Shown: positions 1 through 12,486 of the stretch, in pieces | Position numbering within the stretch: the first letter of the stretch is position 1 | Layout: every line of letters starts with the position of its first letter | Assembly: GCA_025618425.1 (NCBI GenBank) | Contig: CM046848.1 | Span: 23,463,955-23,527,954 of the forward strand | Source: Heliocidaris tuberculata | Taxonomy: Eukaryota > Echinodermata > Echinoidea > Camarodonta > Echinometridae | Reading direction: 5' to 3' | Length of the DNA stretch: 64,000 bases | Position numbers and translations under genes: made by a program | The notes under the pieces: generated by a model | Seen by the model: the letters and a program-made list of their open reading frames with translations, nothing else | Told to the model about the DNA's origin: nothing | Databases searched by the model: none

Positions 1-1376
1 TAGGAATGAAAAAGTCCGTAGACGATGAAAAGATTTGAATTTTCGGCCATAGTCCTTTATCAGGAAATTATGAAATTTATTAGGTAGGTACACAAAAGAG
101 CGCCAAAAAACAAACAACCAAAAACAACACAAAAGCTCCATGGACACCAGTGCAACCATGGTAGAGATCAGAAAGGAGAGGAGAGAGAGAGAGAGAAAGA
201 TAGAGGCGTAATAAAACGTCATAACAGAAGAGAGAAAGAAAACAAAAGAGGAGAAGGACAGAAGGGGAGAAAGCTCCATGGAAACGAGCGCATTCATGGT
301 AAAAAAGTTATATGTACATAAACCCAAAACTGGTGTAATAAGGAGACACTCTGTCTTTTTTCTTTGTATTCGTGTCTCCCGTACGTAGGTTGTATCACCT
401 TTACGTAGGTCGCGCTATTATGACGGAATAAACCGCATTGTCATGTGTCTCCGAAAAGCGGTATCCAGTGAAATATATATATAGTTAACTGTTCACTAAG
501 TAAAGTTTTGAACAAGACGTCGTAAGGAGACACAGCCACACCAGAATTACAACATAAGAAACATTTAATAGCCCTTCTCTTGTACAGTACATATCACCGG
601 TCAGGAGATCAACAACACTCATCTAATAACGGTACTACTACATACATTAATATTATGAATATTTATGAGCGCCTTCCTGGTGTGGGCGTGTCTCCAAGAC
701 TACAGGTTTTGGGGGGTCGATTCTATTGTACATAAATTATATACACGTTACATTATTGGTCTCTTCTAAATTCCATTTTTCATGTTTTAGCTAGGAATGG
801 AGCATTAATTACCAGAGTCCATCATCCTACATGTATCCTCAGTAAGGAAGCCCTACACATATATACCATGTAGCAGCTCTGGGACACTGGACGGAACACA
901 AATGAAGTTTATCCCTTATATGACCTGGGCGATTTGAAAAGAAAAGTAGGAAAAGTGGAAAAAGGGGGGGACAACCCATTGTCATCTGCTCCATTGTGTG
1001 TAGGATTAGGGATAGGCCAAGAAGAATGGGTCCTTTCACATGAGGTGACCCACTGCTATGGCTGCAAAGGACTGGCCAGACAAGGGGCTTGTATTAGCAT
1101 TCAAAGAGCATTACATAATGAGGGAGATTTGCTGGTTTTTACTGTAACTGCTGCGAGTGTCCTGTGTGGAAAAAGGGCAGTGAAAAGGAGAGACAGAGAG
1201 CATGCCAGGTAAACTGGAGTTCACTGGAATCAGTGGAGTGAGAGTGAAGTTTGCTTTCTATTTCTTCTCTCATGTGTTTGTTGGAGTAGCAGGTACAGTC
1301 AAACAGAAAGGGTTCATGAAATGTACGCCTATACAAAAACAGTTTACTTTCTTGAACGTTGAAGGTTGGTTGAACT
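1..1376. other. Non-coding stretch with purine-rich and GGAGACAC-containing repeats
   Basis: No gene is recognised here. A (GA)n run lies at about 176-199. Two related segments starting agctccatgga (about 136 and 273) flank purine-rich DNA. The 8-mer GGAGACAC or its complement occurs at 342, 372, 445, 526 and 688. An open frame at 934-1212 has no recognisable domain and is probably chance. Confidence 0.5.
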
Positions 1377-1612
1377 TATAGGGGAAATCTAAACTTGATA
1401 GTAAGTTGAGTAAGAGCAGAAAAATCAAAGCAGCAGATCAGTGGAATTTCAGGAAAAATAAGTTAAACAAAAAAGATACTTTTTTTTTTAAAGTTTGAGA
1501 TCACTAATGGGAATTTCAAATAATTGGCAAGTTGGTCAAGTCACTGTGATGTACATGTAGACAGTAAATGTATATACAGGTGGACGAGTCTTTTATTTGC
1601 CCCAATACACAA

Positions 1613-1643
<31 letters not shown>

Positions 1644-1984
1644 ATACTAAAAAAAAAAAATTCTACTTGCTCTATAGGAACTTCTTTTATTGAAGAACCA
1701 ATAACAACACTCCATCTATAATACATATTGAGCTCAGCCCCGAGGGTATAACTTGGGTACAAAATACGGAAATTCACATTGTACTACAAACGGGATTTGT
1801 CCCTAATTAATCACAGTCGAATGACCAATTCGCAAATTGGAAACTCACGTTAAGTGATCTCATTCTTCAAACATTCAAAACTTCCTTATCATTTGTCCAA
1901 TTTCTTTCAAACTTTCACCACTATATTTCTCTCAATTTTCTGCCTTTATTACAGTTCAACTTGTTTTACAGGTTAAATTGCCTA
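1377..1984. mobile_element. Degenerate fold-back element containing a (CA)n microsatellite
   Basis: The left end (ggggaaatctaaacttga) and right end (caggttaaattgcc) resemble the TTAA-flanked fold-back elements at 3907 and 12487. Internal blocks such as caaactttcacca and the tail with tctgccttta recur in those copies. A (CA)n run at 1613-1639 interrupts it. The termini are decayed, so the boundaries are approximate. Confidence 0.5.
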
Positions 1985-2806
1985 AAAACATTTCGTAAAT
2001 GAGGAGATTAGGTAGGCCTACATTTTTTGTAAAGTAAAAAATATTTAAAAGGGTTTACGGGCACATCCAAATACATCCCAAAAGATGGACAAATTTGGTA
2101 ATATGAACCTACCGTCTAGTGGTCTTTCCTTCTTGTGGGCCTTCTGTGAACCATGTGGGTGAACTGGGAAGGCCCTACGGCCTACATGTACATACATTTA
2201 TGCAAATAAACCAGTTCGTAATCAGTATATGGTACAAATGACCCTGAAATGAACCCAAATTCTACACGCGCACGCATCTGTTTTGGTGGACGCACTACTT
2301 GTTTAACATGTTAAATCATTATGTTGTGTAAAAAACAACAGCGTATTAAGGTCAATTATACTTGGGACAAATGACCTTTATCTGCACATGTGCAAAGTGT
2401 AAATGTGCCTGATCGTTTAAGAGTAGGCATTGTCCGTCCGTGACACTGAATTTTTTATGGATTATAATTCTAGTAGATGACATGGCAACCAAATTCCATT
2501 AAATTTCAACTCCTTCAGTGATGCCCTTCACATTGAAACATAAAATAGCACTCTGCAATTAAATACTTATTTTCTACAGGCCTTCAATCTTTCAAAATCT
2601 GTCAAATGTCAGTCCGCAACAAACCGATCAGGCTCAATTACAAACTGGCTCATTCAATTCAAAGAACTAGATCCAGGTACAATCAATATACTGTACAAGA
2701 ATGGTGGGAACTGTACAACATGGATTAGAAACCAGGGGGATTCTCTCATTTTGCCATGACCTAACTCCCTCCCAATAAAAAGGTGATGAGACCTCCACAT
2801 AACTTT
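1985..2806. other. Non-coding stretch, nothing recognised
   Basis: AT-rich sequence without a credible exon, RNA gene or clear repeat boundary. Confidence 0.4.
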
Positions 2807-3202
2807 GGGTGGGTTTATACTATCAAATTGCGAGGGCAGAATGAGCGTTTTGAAACGCTCATCTAAAACGCTCATCTAAAACACAGTTTCACAGAGTACT
2901 GTTTATACTTCTTTTCTCCAAGTGAATTCGGGCTCTGCAGCTGGTTTTGCAACCTCACTGCACATGCTACGAGTTTATATGACATCATATAAACGCATTT
3001 TCAAATGATTTGTACATTTATGCTTCCCCAGAAGACGTGTTTTTGGAGAAACTCCAATTCAAAATGCCCCTTTCTGTGAGTTTTACATCTGCGTTTTAAA
3101 TTGGCGATTATACGAAAATGACTTTGGACGCAATCATGTTTTGAACTAAACGCGTAACAAAAGGCTCATTCTGGCCTTAATAACGAAAGCAGAAACACAC
3201 CC
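2807..3202. mobile_element. Small inverted-repeat element
   Basis: The left end (gggtgggtttatactatc, then gcagaatgagcgttttg) matches the reverse complement of the right end (caaaaggctcattctggcc to gaaacacaccc) imperfectly over about 45 bp. Just inside the left end is a near-perfect palindrome around gagcgttttgaaacgctc, followed by a duplicated atctaaaac unit. It looks like a MITE; the superfamily is unknown. Confidence 0.5.
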
Positions 3203-3906
3203 ATAGACATGTCAGAGATGTTTCAATAAATCGATGACACATGTGACGAAAGATGAAACTTAATAAAACACATTTAAAATAGCAAGGATAATTTCAACAT
3301 TCAATTCTTTGAAGATGTTAATGCGGCATCATCCTTGTCAATAGGAAATGAAATTTGTAGAATTCAGAAATTATACCAGAAATATTCAGAACCATGCACC
3401 ACATACAAAGACCTACAATAAAATTGGGAGGATACATGTACTTTAACATTATTAAAACAATATAAAATTGAAAAATCATGCATTACTGCCCTTTATGCTT
3501 TTTACAATTAAGTAGGATTTACATGTACATTATTTTTTGTTTACTATTGTACATGTAAATGAGACTCACAAATAAAAAAAATATATGTGATTTCTTTATT
3601 TTAAAAAAGCATTAATGAATTGAAGAAATAACTACAATACATGTATTTTCCTCAACTTTGCATTCCTGTATATATACACGTACTTGTTGTACAATACACA
3701 TACACTTCGCATTATCCATAAGCTCCGCAAATGAAGAAATCGTTTAGTGATCTCTGAAGTGTATGATCGTATTTCACAGGTAACTCAAGTGTAAGATACG
3801 TCCGGAAGGAATTAACAGTAACTGTGCCCAGGAGACAGATGCATCGATATGTGAAATCAATGTAAATCACTGTAACGATGTAAAATTGTTTCACCCTAGA
3901 AGTTTT
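3203..3906. other. AT-rich non-coding stretch
   Basis: No exon or RNA gene is recognised. A short open frame at 3712-3894 on the minus strand has no family resemblance. Confidence 0.4.
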
Positions 3907-4629
3907 TTAAAGGGCAGTCCAACCTTGGTAATATTAAGATGATTTGTGTGAAAGCTGAAAAATTAAAAAAAAAGGATGGTGAAAGTCAGAAAGAAATCGG
4001 ACAAGGAAAAGGAAAGTTATGGATGTTGGAAAAATGACATCATGACATCTACATGTATGAGAATCTCAAATTGGCAATTTGGTGAGTCGATTGTGACATA
4101 CAACTTTCCTGTTTGCCGTACACAAATATATCAATAATTCACAGTTTTCTCTTCACCCTCGGGACAGTAGTCAAAATATATTGGAGATAGCATATTGTTA
4201 TAGGTCCTCACGAAAGAAAAAGATCCTACTGAGTCCTGTAAAAACCAGAAATTTTTGCGTGCATGGAACTTTCACGAATTTCGCGAGTGGTCGAGATTCG
4301 CAAAGTTTCGTGCTGCGAAATTGGCTGTCATTAACAATTCTCGAAAGTTTTATGTCGTGAAAGTTTCTGGTTTACAGTAATACATTTTGAAAAAATTACA
4401 TTTTGGTCATTTTGTGTGTTGGAGTAAATGGGGGAGTTGTCTGCAAATACATCACAGTTACATTACCTATTCGGCCAATTTGAAATTCTCGTAAAGTGAT
4501 TACAACTTTCAAAAATTCATAACTTTCTTATTGCTTGTTCAATTTTGTTCAAACTTTCACCGATCTGCTTCTCTGATTTTTCCTCTTTCTCACAGAGCAA
4601 TTGGCTACTAAGGTTGGATTTCCCTTCAA
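3907..4629. mobile_element. TTAA-flanked fold-back element, carrying a nested insertion
   Basis: The left end is TTAA then agggcagtccaaccttggta. The right end is taaggttggatttccctt followed by a decayed TTCAA. Long inverted arms contain gaaatcggacaag and its counterpart. It is related to the copy at 12487-13081. TTAA target duplications are typical of piggyBac and Kolobok transposons; no transposase is present, so it is non-autonomous. A second repeat is inserted at 4235-4378. Confidence 0.65.
4235..4378. mobile_element. Nested TTCGCG-family inverted-repeat element
   Basis: The termini ctgtaaaaaccagaaa and tttctggtttacag are inverted repeats, and the interior carries aatttcgcgagtggtcgaga. 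It belongs to a family also seen at 16189, 23445, 41411 and 48586, and more distantly at 54346. It lies inside the fold-back element at 3907-4629, so it inserted later. Confidence 0.6.
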
Positions 4630-6662
4630 TTGTATAATTTTAAATGCTTTAGATTAATCAGGGCTCCACACTAATATTTTTTTACAGGGGGTCCCTATTG
4701 AAGTTTTTAAAGTCTGTTGGCATACATGTACATGTAGATTAGGATGCTCATTTCAATTACAAAATTTGGGGGCCCAAAGTCCCAGACCCACTGTCAAGAC
4801 GTGGATTAACCATGACATTTTGATACCCACACAATGAACCTGTAAATGCTCAGATTGAGATAAATAAAGGTACATTCTACTCTAAAGTTGTTGATCATGG
4901 TTCAGTCTGAAAAAATAAAACCATCACCATTGTAGCTCTGTTGAAATCTTCAAAAGAGATCTCCATAAGGAGTTTCAAATTGATAGCAACTATAAACTTG
5001 AGTTTGATATCAATCTAAACTCTGTAAATAAATAATGAAACAAAAAATATTTGCAACTTAGCAATTGATTAGAGGACTGGCAATTGATTCCGATACATTA
5101 AATTTGAGTGATATTTTTATTGATACGTACTACTACATTCATAGCGCAGGGCCTAAAATTAATCTTAAAACCTAAAGGGAAACTTCTTTGTGTCATAAAA
5201 TACTCTCTAAACATACATGTACATGTATGCTTCACTTCCACTTACAAAATATCAGTTTAATTGCAAAATGAAACTACATGTAGTCCCTGAGATATGAAGT
5301 GGGTAATTAAGATTTCAATTAATGTCTCAATCATACACAGGTTATATAAAGAAAGTTTTTTATTCTTTTCATTGACATTCAGTAATAAATCAAAACTACA
5401 TATACATGTATAGCTTCTATGAAACTGAAATTTGCATGCATGCTGCAAAGTTGAAGTAATAAAATATATCTTAAGTAATTTTTATTCACTCTTAAATTGA
5501 TATGAAATCTTGATAAGGATTTCACTTTTGGCAAAAAGCAAGGCCCAAAAAATGTGTGTATAATTGCTTCAGAACAATACTATTGCCAATCACATGTTCC
5601 AATTAACAACAGCTTTTGCTACCAATCTTTCAAAATAATAAACACTTTGTAACAAAGGTATTGTGGAATGGTAGGTGTGATTGACAATGGTAATGTTGTA
5701 TTCTGAATTACTGTAATCACTTATACACAGACATTTTATGGCCTTCATTCATTACGATTTTACAACAAAATATTACGTTAAAAACATTGTTTCAAGAAAT
5801 GTCATAAAACATACATGTACTCCAAATTTGACATTCTTCATATTTCACATTGTGCAAACTTCAATTTGAGATGAACTGTTAACTTTTGTGAGTACAATGT
5901 TGTTCATTCAATGTCTTGTAAAGTGCTTAGAAGTTATACGTATATCAGCGCTATGTAAATGTTCACTATTATTATTATTATTGTATTATTATCATCAAAT
6001 GAAAAGGTGTCAAAAGTGGAGATTCAATAGGAATATCATGTAAGGAGGAAGCTGATCTTCTTAATTTCTATCGCATGCATTTAACCATATCCATGCTACT
6101 AATAAAAATGCAAAGAGAACCATTTCCTAAGCATGCTTCCCCTTTAAAAATGTCAAGCTCTGTTTAAAGGCTAAACATCGTCGGGGTGCTTTGGAGTGTG
6201 TGATGCTGTTTCACAGATTGCAAAATTTGCTCCCCGAAATTCCGGAGCCCTGGGGCAAGCCAGGCCAAAAAAAATTAATGGTTAAAGCTCAGCATGAGTG
6301 CACATTATAGAAACAAAGCTTGTATGGTTGCAACATGAAATGAACAGTGCTAATGGACTTTCGTGGCACTTTACAACTTGTAAACAAAGCACTTGATAGA
6401 GCATTGCCGTATGCAGAGTGTGGGTTTGTGTTGGAGACCCTAAGCTTCAATTACTCTGTAAATTTGATTATTCAGGGCATTACAGTGTACACGTAGTTAT
6501 AGAATGCTTGTAAATGTAGGGTGAAGTACAATGTGCATACATGTAGATGTATTGCTTCTTTTGAGACATTAGTTTTTAACCAAAACATGTATGAATTTAC
6601 ATAGGTATGATTTCAAATAATTAAAAACAAAAATATATAGGCCTATGTGTATATCATCTAAT
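4630..6662. other. Non-coding stretch with a retroelement-like 3' tail
   Basis: No exon is recognised. At 5917-5994 the sequence gtaaagtgcttag...agcgctatgtaaatgttc followed by (ATT)n resembles the 3' end of many echinoderm LINEs and SINEs in plus orientation. The rest is AT-rich and featureless. Confidence 0.4.
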
Positions 6663-6722
6663 TGGAGCCAGAAGGGCATTAACTCTGTGTTAAAGTATAG
6701 AGTTAATGACCTTCTGGCTCCA
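6663..6722. repeat. 60-bp hairpin repeat, copy 1
   Basis: tggagccagaagggcattaa with the following ctct pairs with the complementary downstream arm ending ccttctggctcca. The stem is about 24 bp with one mismatch and the loop about 12 nt. Related copies occur at 6956-7028 and near 51400. The shape is miRNA-precursor-like, but this more likely marks a small mobile element. Confidence 0.6.
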
Positions 6723-6955
6723 AACAGACAATATTTTCCTTTCAAAGAAAAATCTCAGACATCATTTTTTGTGAGCATATTCTTCAGTCACTAAAAGCAG
6801 CTACATGTAGGCTTTATCAAACATGTATCAAGAATCATATCAAGAGCTCAAAAAAGGCATTTCATGTCAAGGTTACCTAATATCCATGATATAATTTGCA
6901 TGACAAACCCATTTACCAACTTTCTCTACCATATCCTCTACCATATCATTTGTTT

Positions 6956-7028
6956 GGGGCCAAAAGGGTGATAACTCTGTACAAATAATAGGACTTACAT
7001 GTACAGTGTAATGCCCTTCTGGCTCCAA
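6956..7028. repeat. Hairpin repeat, copy 2 (diverged)
   Basis: The segment ggggccaaaagggtgataac pairs with gtaatgcccttctggctcc, the same terminal motif as the hairpin at 6663-6722, around a longer loop that contains TACATGTA. Confidence 0.5.
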
Positions 7029-7845
7029 ACACACAACATAATATTTTCCATTTTAAAAAAAGCTTTAAAATCTTCTTCACTAACCACAAATGTTGTCCGT
7101 TGACAAAATATAAGCTCACAGGGAAAAACATTTCTAAAACATTTACAAAAAGATGAACAAAAGATACATGTAGCTAATAAGACAATGGAAAGTCCTTGAG
7201 GACTGTTTACCAAACGTGGATACCTGTCAAAGCATATTCCTTGGTACAATATAGAAGGCGGTTTATTTTTTTTCTTATGCCGGACAGAACCTTCCAACGT
7301 CCGATGAAAAATCGGAAAACAATGCCAGTCATGTTTCTGCCCATGGTTGAAGGAGCATCTCCTGTAACTGTGATCAATAAATCAATTGGAACACTGAGCT
7401 GGGCCTACAGTGTCTGAAGGGATATGAGATATGGTACACTGATCAGCTAATCACTGCAGGCAGATTATCCCTAAAATACCGGTCATATAGGCCGACATGT
7501 ATCTCTGCTCACTCAGGGCACCCTTCTATTTCCTCATTTTGTTCTTAATGTCCTTTCTGGCCTTTGATGTTCTTGCTCTCTTTAGTTGAATTTTATATTT
7601 TTTGGTCAGACAACTTTTTTCTATTCTAAGTTCATTCTCACTTCCTAATGATGGAACAGTCAGTGTGGGCCCCTGCATGCACGAGCGTCCTTTGCAAAAT
7701 TATTCATGTATCACTGTCAGCCTAGTTGAAAAAATGGCCATGAATAAACCTTCAGTCTTCTGTGCTTTTGGTTTCAATGAAACATTTAACTCATTATTGG
7801 ATATCTTCCAAGGAACTTAAACTTTCAGTTTTTGTGAACCTGTGG
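7029..7845. other. Non-coding stretch, nothing recognised
   Basis: Several short open frames occur on both strands, none resembling a known protein or bounded by credible splice sites. Confidence 0.4.
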
Positions 7846-8443
7846 TTAAAGGAGAATGAAACCCCCAAAATAAATGCATTTTAATAGAAGCAGAAAAACA
7901 AAGAAGCATATCAGTGAAAGGTTGAGGAAAAACGGACAACTAATAAAAAAAGTTTTATTTGAAATCCTAAAATCGCTAAATGAATGGAGATCTGAAATTG
8001 GCAATGTCCTCATTATGCTAATGAGATGCTGTGATGTAAATGTGCTATACTTTCCAATTGCCTTATACAAATAATGTTGTAAAAATCCACTTTCCTTGAA
8101 TATAAAGAAACTTTGATTTCTGTATTATAGGTGGTGTTCATAAGTTTATTAGTCACAGTATATTTCAAGCACAATGTTGATAATTCAATTTTTCTTGTTT
8201 ACAAGCTGAAATCTGATAATTTTCTTATTTATTACCTATAAAGAGAGAGAGCGCAAAAACGTCATAGCATCTCATAAGCATGATGAGTATGTTGCCAATT
8301 TCATTTAGCAATTTTAGATTTTTAAAATCTTCATAACTTTTTTATTCATTATCCATTTTTCCTCAAACTTTTAGTGATATGCTTCTAAGATTTTTCTGCT
8401 TTTGTTAAAGTGCATACAAGTTTGGGGTTTCATTCTCCTTTAA
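7846..8443. mobile_element. TTAA-flanked fold-back element
   Basis: TTAA lies at both ends (7846-7849 and 8440-8443). The perfect 16-bp terminal inverted repeat AGGAGAATGAAACCCC begins long, imperfect inverted arms. It contains no coding capacity. The TTAA duplication and structure suggest a non-autonomous piggyBac- or Kolobok-type element. Confidence 0.75.
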
Positions 8444-8815
8444 CTGGGAACTTGAAAATTTTCGCTATTATTCTCCCTGTTAAATAAACTTGTTCTGAAA
8501 CTACAAGTTGAGCGATCGTCATTGTTAAACCCGGAAGTAGATACTACCAATTGTGTGTACACCCAGAAGTTTAACAGAACAGAGAGGTCATCGTTAACTA
8601 TGAGCTTGCGAAACTTAAAGTTTATCCTGCCCACATGGTCCGAAACTGCGACAAGCTCGCTTGTGGCTCTAGAACTACAAGTAAACTTAAAGTTTCAACA
8701 CTACGAGTCTGTTCATACGGTCTGAAACTAAAAGATAACTACAAGTTAACTTAAAGTTTTGAAACTACAAGCGATAATTAAAGTTAAGCTCCCTTTGTGT
8801 GAACCTGACTTACAT
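8444..8815. mobile_element. TTAACTTAAAGTT-family element, copy 1 (truncated)
   Basis: It shares ordered blocks with the copies at 14190-14782 and 15254-15803: gagcgatcgtc, cggaagtagatactacc, cttaaagtttatcc, and the terminal agctccctttgtgtgaacc. The upstream end abuts the fold-back element at 7846-8443 and seems lost. Confidence 0.65.
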
Positions 8816-10092
8816 GTATATCTTTGAATACAATTCAATTCCATTCAATCTTTATTGTCCATAAATCATACATGGAACTTGTTTCATTTACAGGTATGCA
8901 TAATACTAATGACTACATGTACCCTCAGTTGCCGACTATCCTCAATTATGACACTCTACACTGTATTCCAGATCAAAGATATATGCACATTCTGGCCTAT
9001 ACATTTATGCTGCCAGTGAGGAGTTCTTTTTCATTAGTTCTTTCAGGAGAATGCTCAAAGTCTCCCAAGCTTCAGAGGAAAACGATATCATCTGCACCCC
9101 AACACAGATGTCGTTCAGCCGTAAATCATCTCTGGAGTCTGAAAAGATATCCTTCAAAGGCAATCTTCATTGATTGAAACATGTATGCAAGGCGGTGTAT
9201 TGGAATAACTGGGTTACAGGCCCTGGAGTTACAAATTGTTTGGGCCTGTGATGGAATGAAAAACATCTCCCTTGCTTCTGAGTATCTCTGTCGACAATAC
9301 TGTATGAATTTGCTAGATTACATCCTACTTTCATAGCAAGTACATGTACATGTAGTTCTATCCAATTTGTGTACAATATTGTGTATGAATCCCAAGGAAT
9401 GGGGATCTGTTTAACAGCATGGCACAGGGATCATATCCCACTTTCAATAGTGATTCAAATACTGTACCTCAAATGTACATTACGTGTTACATGCTGTATA
9501 TGTAGTCTACATATGTAGTCTACATATGTTTGGAATAAAAAAAAATCTTTTTCTTTCAGAAACAGAAATGGAAAATTTCATTTGTTTCCATCATAAATAT
9601 TTCATGCCAAATTCAACAATGAAATACATGAGTACATTAATCTAAACAATTAGCTCAGTCTATGAGATTTCCTGGCATTTCATGAAAATAAATTCCCTGA
9701 TTTTTCTCTGAACTTGTACATGTATCAAACTTCTAGGATCATTATTTCAAACTATGTCGCATTTGAAAAGCCTTCAAAACTTATTTGAAATGCCTTCTCC
9801 TCAAGAACACAAGACAAGACAAAATATATACATGTATTAGACTGACTACATGTACTTCCTATTTGGATCAATGAAATCCCCTCATTTTTTTCTTGATTTG
9901 AGTGATTTTTCTCAAATATCCTGACTTTTTCTTGACTGGAAAAGGGGAATTCATTTTCCAGGTTTCCCCTGATTTTCAAGATAGAGCTCTATGAAGCCTG
10001 AAGGGTACACAAATACAAATCATATTTTATGTACATGTACATGTATGTAGACCAGAGCTCAAAAGGTTCACACCAAACATTCCCATTTTCTG
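8816..10092. other. Non-coding stretch with a minus-strand retroelement-like 3' end
   Basis: At 8828-8862 the minus strand reads ggacaataaagattgaatgg followed by a GAATT-rich tail, which looks like the poly-A signal and tail of a LINE-like element. The open frame at 8824-9177 on the plus strand overlaps this tail and has no recognisable domain. The remainder is AT-rich with scattered TACATGTA motifs. Confidence 0.4.
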
Positions 10093-10100
10093 GCTGGTAC

Positions 10101-11442
10101 TAGGGCTGAGTCGAAACGGTTCCCCGACCGGTCCCCGCCCGTCTTGCTGAAACCCGGGTTTGCATTTTCGGATTTCGGGTTTTTCCAAACTAATTTTAGC
10201 ACTAATATATTGCAATTTAGAACTTTAAACATGCAATTCACAAACTGAATTTCAATTTAATCCAATTATATTTGCTGCAGTAATAAATGGAAATCATTTC
10301 AGACGACGATAGGTCTTTTCATGAGTCAAAAAAATAAGAGCTGCGAGGAAGATTCAAGCTAGGCGGTACCGTGCGCGTTCAGAAATGAAGTCAGAATGGG
10401 AGTCACCGGCGCTCAGTGCGCTCGAATACAGCCTTATACCGTAATACACACAGACGAGGGTCGAATATAACTGATGTGATCGTGCCAAAAGTAAGCTTGA
10501 ACACAACCAAAAATACCACGTAAGCGACAACAAAAATACAAAATTACCGTAAAACAATTCTTTTCTTTGGCAAAAAATAGTATGGGTATCCATAATATTT
10601 CATAGAAAAAATGATGTTGGAGGATTGCGAGTGCACTTCATTTCGAGATTAGGCAGCCATATTTGACATTGTTCTGCGTAGCAAGACCGCAGATGGCAGC
10701 AGAGAGGAACAGTTGTGGCCGATCACCTGATCTAGTGCCCACATTTATTTTCCTCTCTGCTGCCATCTGCGGTCTTGCTAAGCAGAACAATGTCAAATAT
10801 GGCTGCCTAATCTTGATATGAAGTGCACTCGCAATCCTCAAACATCTTTTTTTCTATGAAATATTATGGATACCCATACTGTTTTTTGCCAAAGGGAAGA
10901 ATTATTTTACGGTAATTTTGTATTTTTGTTGTCGCTTACGTGGTATTTTCAGGTGTTTTCAAGCTTACTTTGATCCGATCACATCAGTTATATTCGACCC
11001 TCGTCTGTGTGTATTACGGTCTAGGTGTGTATTACGGTCTAGGTGTGTATTACGGTCTAGGGCTGTATTCGTGCGCACTGGGCACAGGTGACTCACATTC
11101 GGACTTCATTTCTGAACGTGCACGATACCTACCACGAAGCTTGATTCCTCTTTCAGCCCTCAATTTTAGGTAACAAAGAGACCTTTGGCTGTATTTCTTA
11201 ATGTTTTATTTTTATTCCGAAATGTTATTTCTCTCGGGAAAAGCATTGTTTTATCGATTTGGATTCAGTAACTGTCCTCTATGCTGCATTTTAGTTTAGC
11301 AATTTTACCTTGACTGTTGACTCTCGTCACTACATACACTCACATTTTCTGTTGTAGGGAATTCCCGTTCGGGTACCCGGTCCCCGCCCGAAATTTTCGA
11401 GTCAAACCCGGGTTTGGAAAAACCCGTGATGACTCAGCCCTA
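10101..11442. mobile_element. 1.34-kb hAT-like non-autonomous fold-back element
   Basis: The terminal inverted repeats start TAGGGCTGAGTC. The element is flanked by an exact 8-bp direct repeat GCTGGTAC (10093-10100 and 11443-11450), the target duplication expected of hAT transposons. Internal arms of roughly 370 bp (about 10345-10720 and 10735-11155) form a huge palindrome centred near 10728, with complementary blocks such as gcagaccgcagatggcagca-type sequence. The right arm carries an 18-bp unit (gtgtgtattacggtctag) repeated three times, absent from the left arm. No transposase ORF is present. Confidence 0.85.
11023..11076. repeat. 18-bp tandem triplication in the right arm of the hAT-like element
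   Basis: The unit gtgtgtattacggtctag is repeated three times. The left palindrome arm has a single equivalent near 10430-10455, so this is a private expansion after the arms formed. Confidence 0.7.
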
Positions 11443-11450
11443 GCTGGTAC

Positions 11451-12486
11451 ACTGTCATTCTTCAGATATATATATATATCAAATAAGGAAACACCTTTCA
11501 AAAGTATTTTTTACTACCAATAAATGTTGCATGTAAAGTAATTGCAAAAGTGACAATCCCAATATTCCCTAAAATTGTGAGACTTTTAGTTTGGAATTTT
11601 AGATCAATGGCTTGCATTTCAAATACAAGCTTTATACATGTAGTCCTCTTGTGTTTACACATTCTATTTGCATTTTAGTTCAAGACCAGTTCACATCATA
11701 TCCACAACTGAAATGGAATTCATTTCTACAATACCATTCATACATGTAAACTTGAATAAAGCTGAAAACCTCTTGGTAATAACTGGGCGGTGTACCAGTC
11801 ATAACAGGAATTCAGGAACATTGTTGCTTAATCCTTTCATGAAACCACTGACTGTATACATACAATGTCCTATACATGTAAATGTAAGGCCAAATAAAAA
11901 TTATTCTTAGTTTCTCATCCCCGCCCGCATCCTATTTTGTGCCCGTCCCCTTTTTTTGTTACTTGATATTCATTTTTTTTTTTTAAACCACTAACATTTC
12001 GCTGCAGACCCCCTATGGGGGGTTTAAAGGGACCCCAGAAGAATATATATAACGGGAAGCCGTGCCTTATAGCATTTGTATGTGTGGCAGCCATCCTGGA
12101 AAAAAATCAAATACCAAAAAACACGATACCCCCTCCTCCTCATTTTTGAAAAATCAGGACGAGAAACTAGGAATCAATTTTACTTGGCCTAATTTGCACA
12201 TGTGTACTACTGTGAACATTCTATTCTACATCTACATGTAAGCTAGAGTCCTTTAGAGCTGGTCACATCAATAATTCATAATAAAAAATTGGCCTTCGTA
12301 GAAAGTAATTGGGTCCGAGAAAAAAAACTCTGACAAGCAAATCCATATCATATTCTTTTTTGTGTACTTAAAATATACCAAATCAATTCTGCCAGCCCTG
12401 GGCACATGTACCCCATCCCCCACCCCTTGATATGTCCTGCCTAATGTCGGCCTACATGTACATCCCTATATAAGCAGGGATTTGTA
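11451..12486. other. Non-coding stretch with homopolymer runs
   Basis: No gene is recognised. Short T and A runs and the small hairpin accccctatggggggt near 12008 are visible. Confidence 0.4.

Noticed and set aside
934..1212. 92-codon plus-strand ORF
   Set aside because: No recognisable domain or homologue, no splice signals fitting a gene, and overlapping frames on the other strand; consistent with chance.
8824..9177. 117-codon plus-strand ORF
   Set aside because: It starts in what looks like the tail of a minus-strand retroelement and shows no family resemblance.
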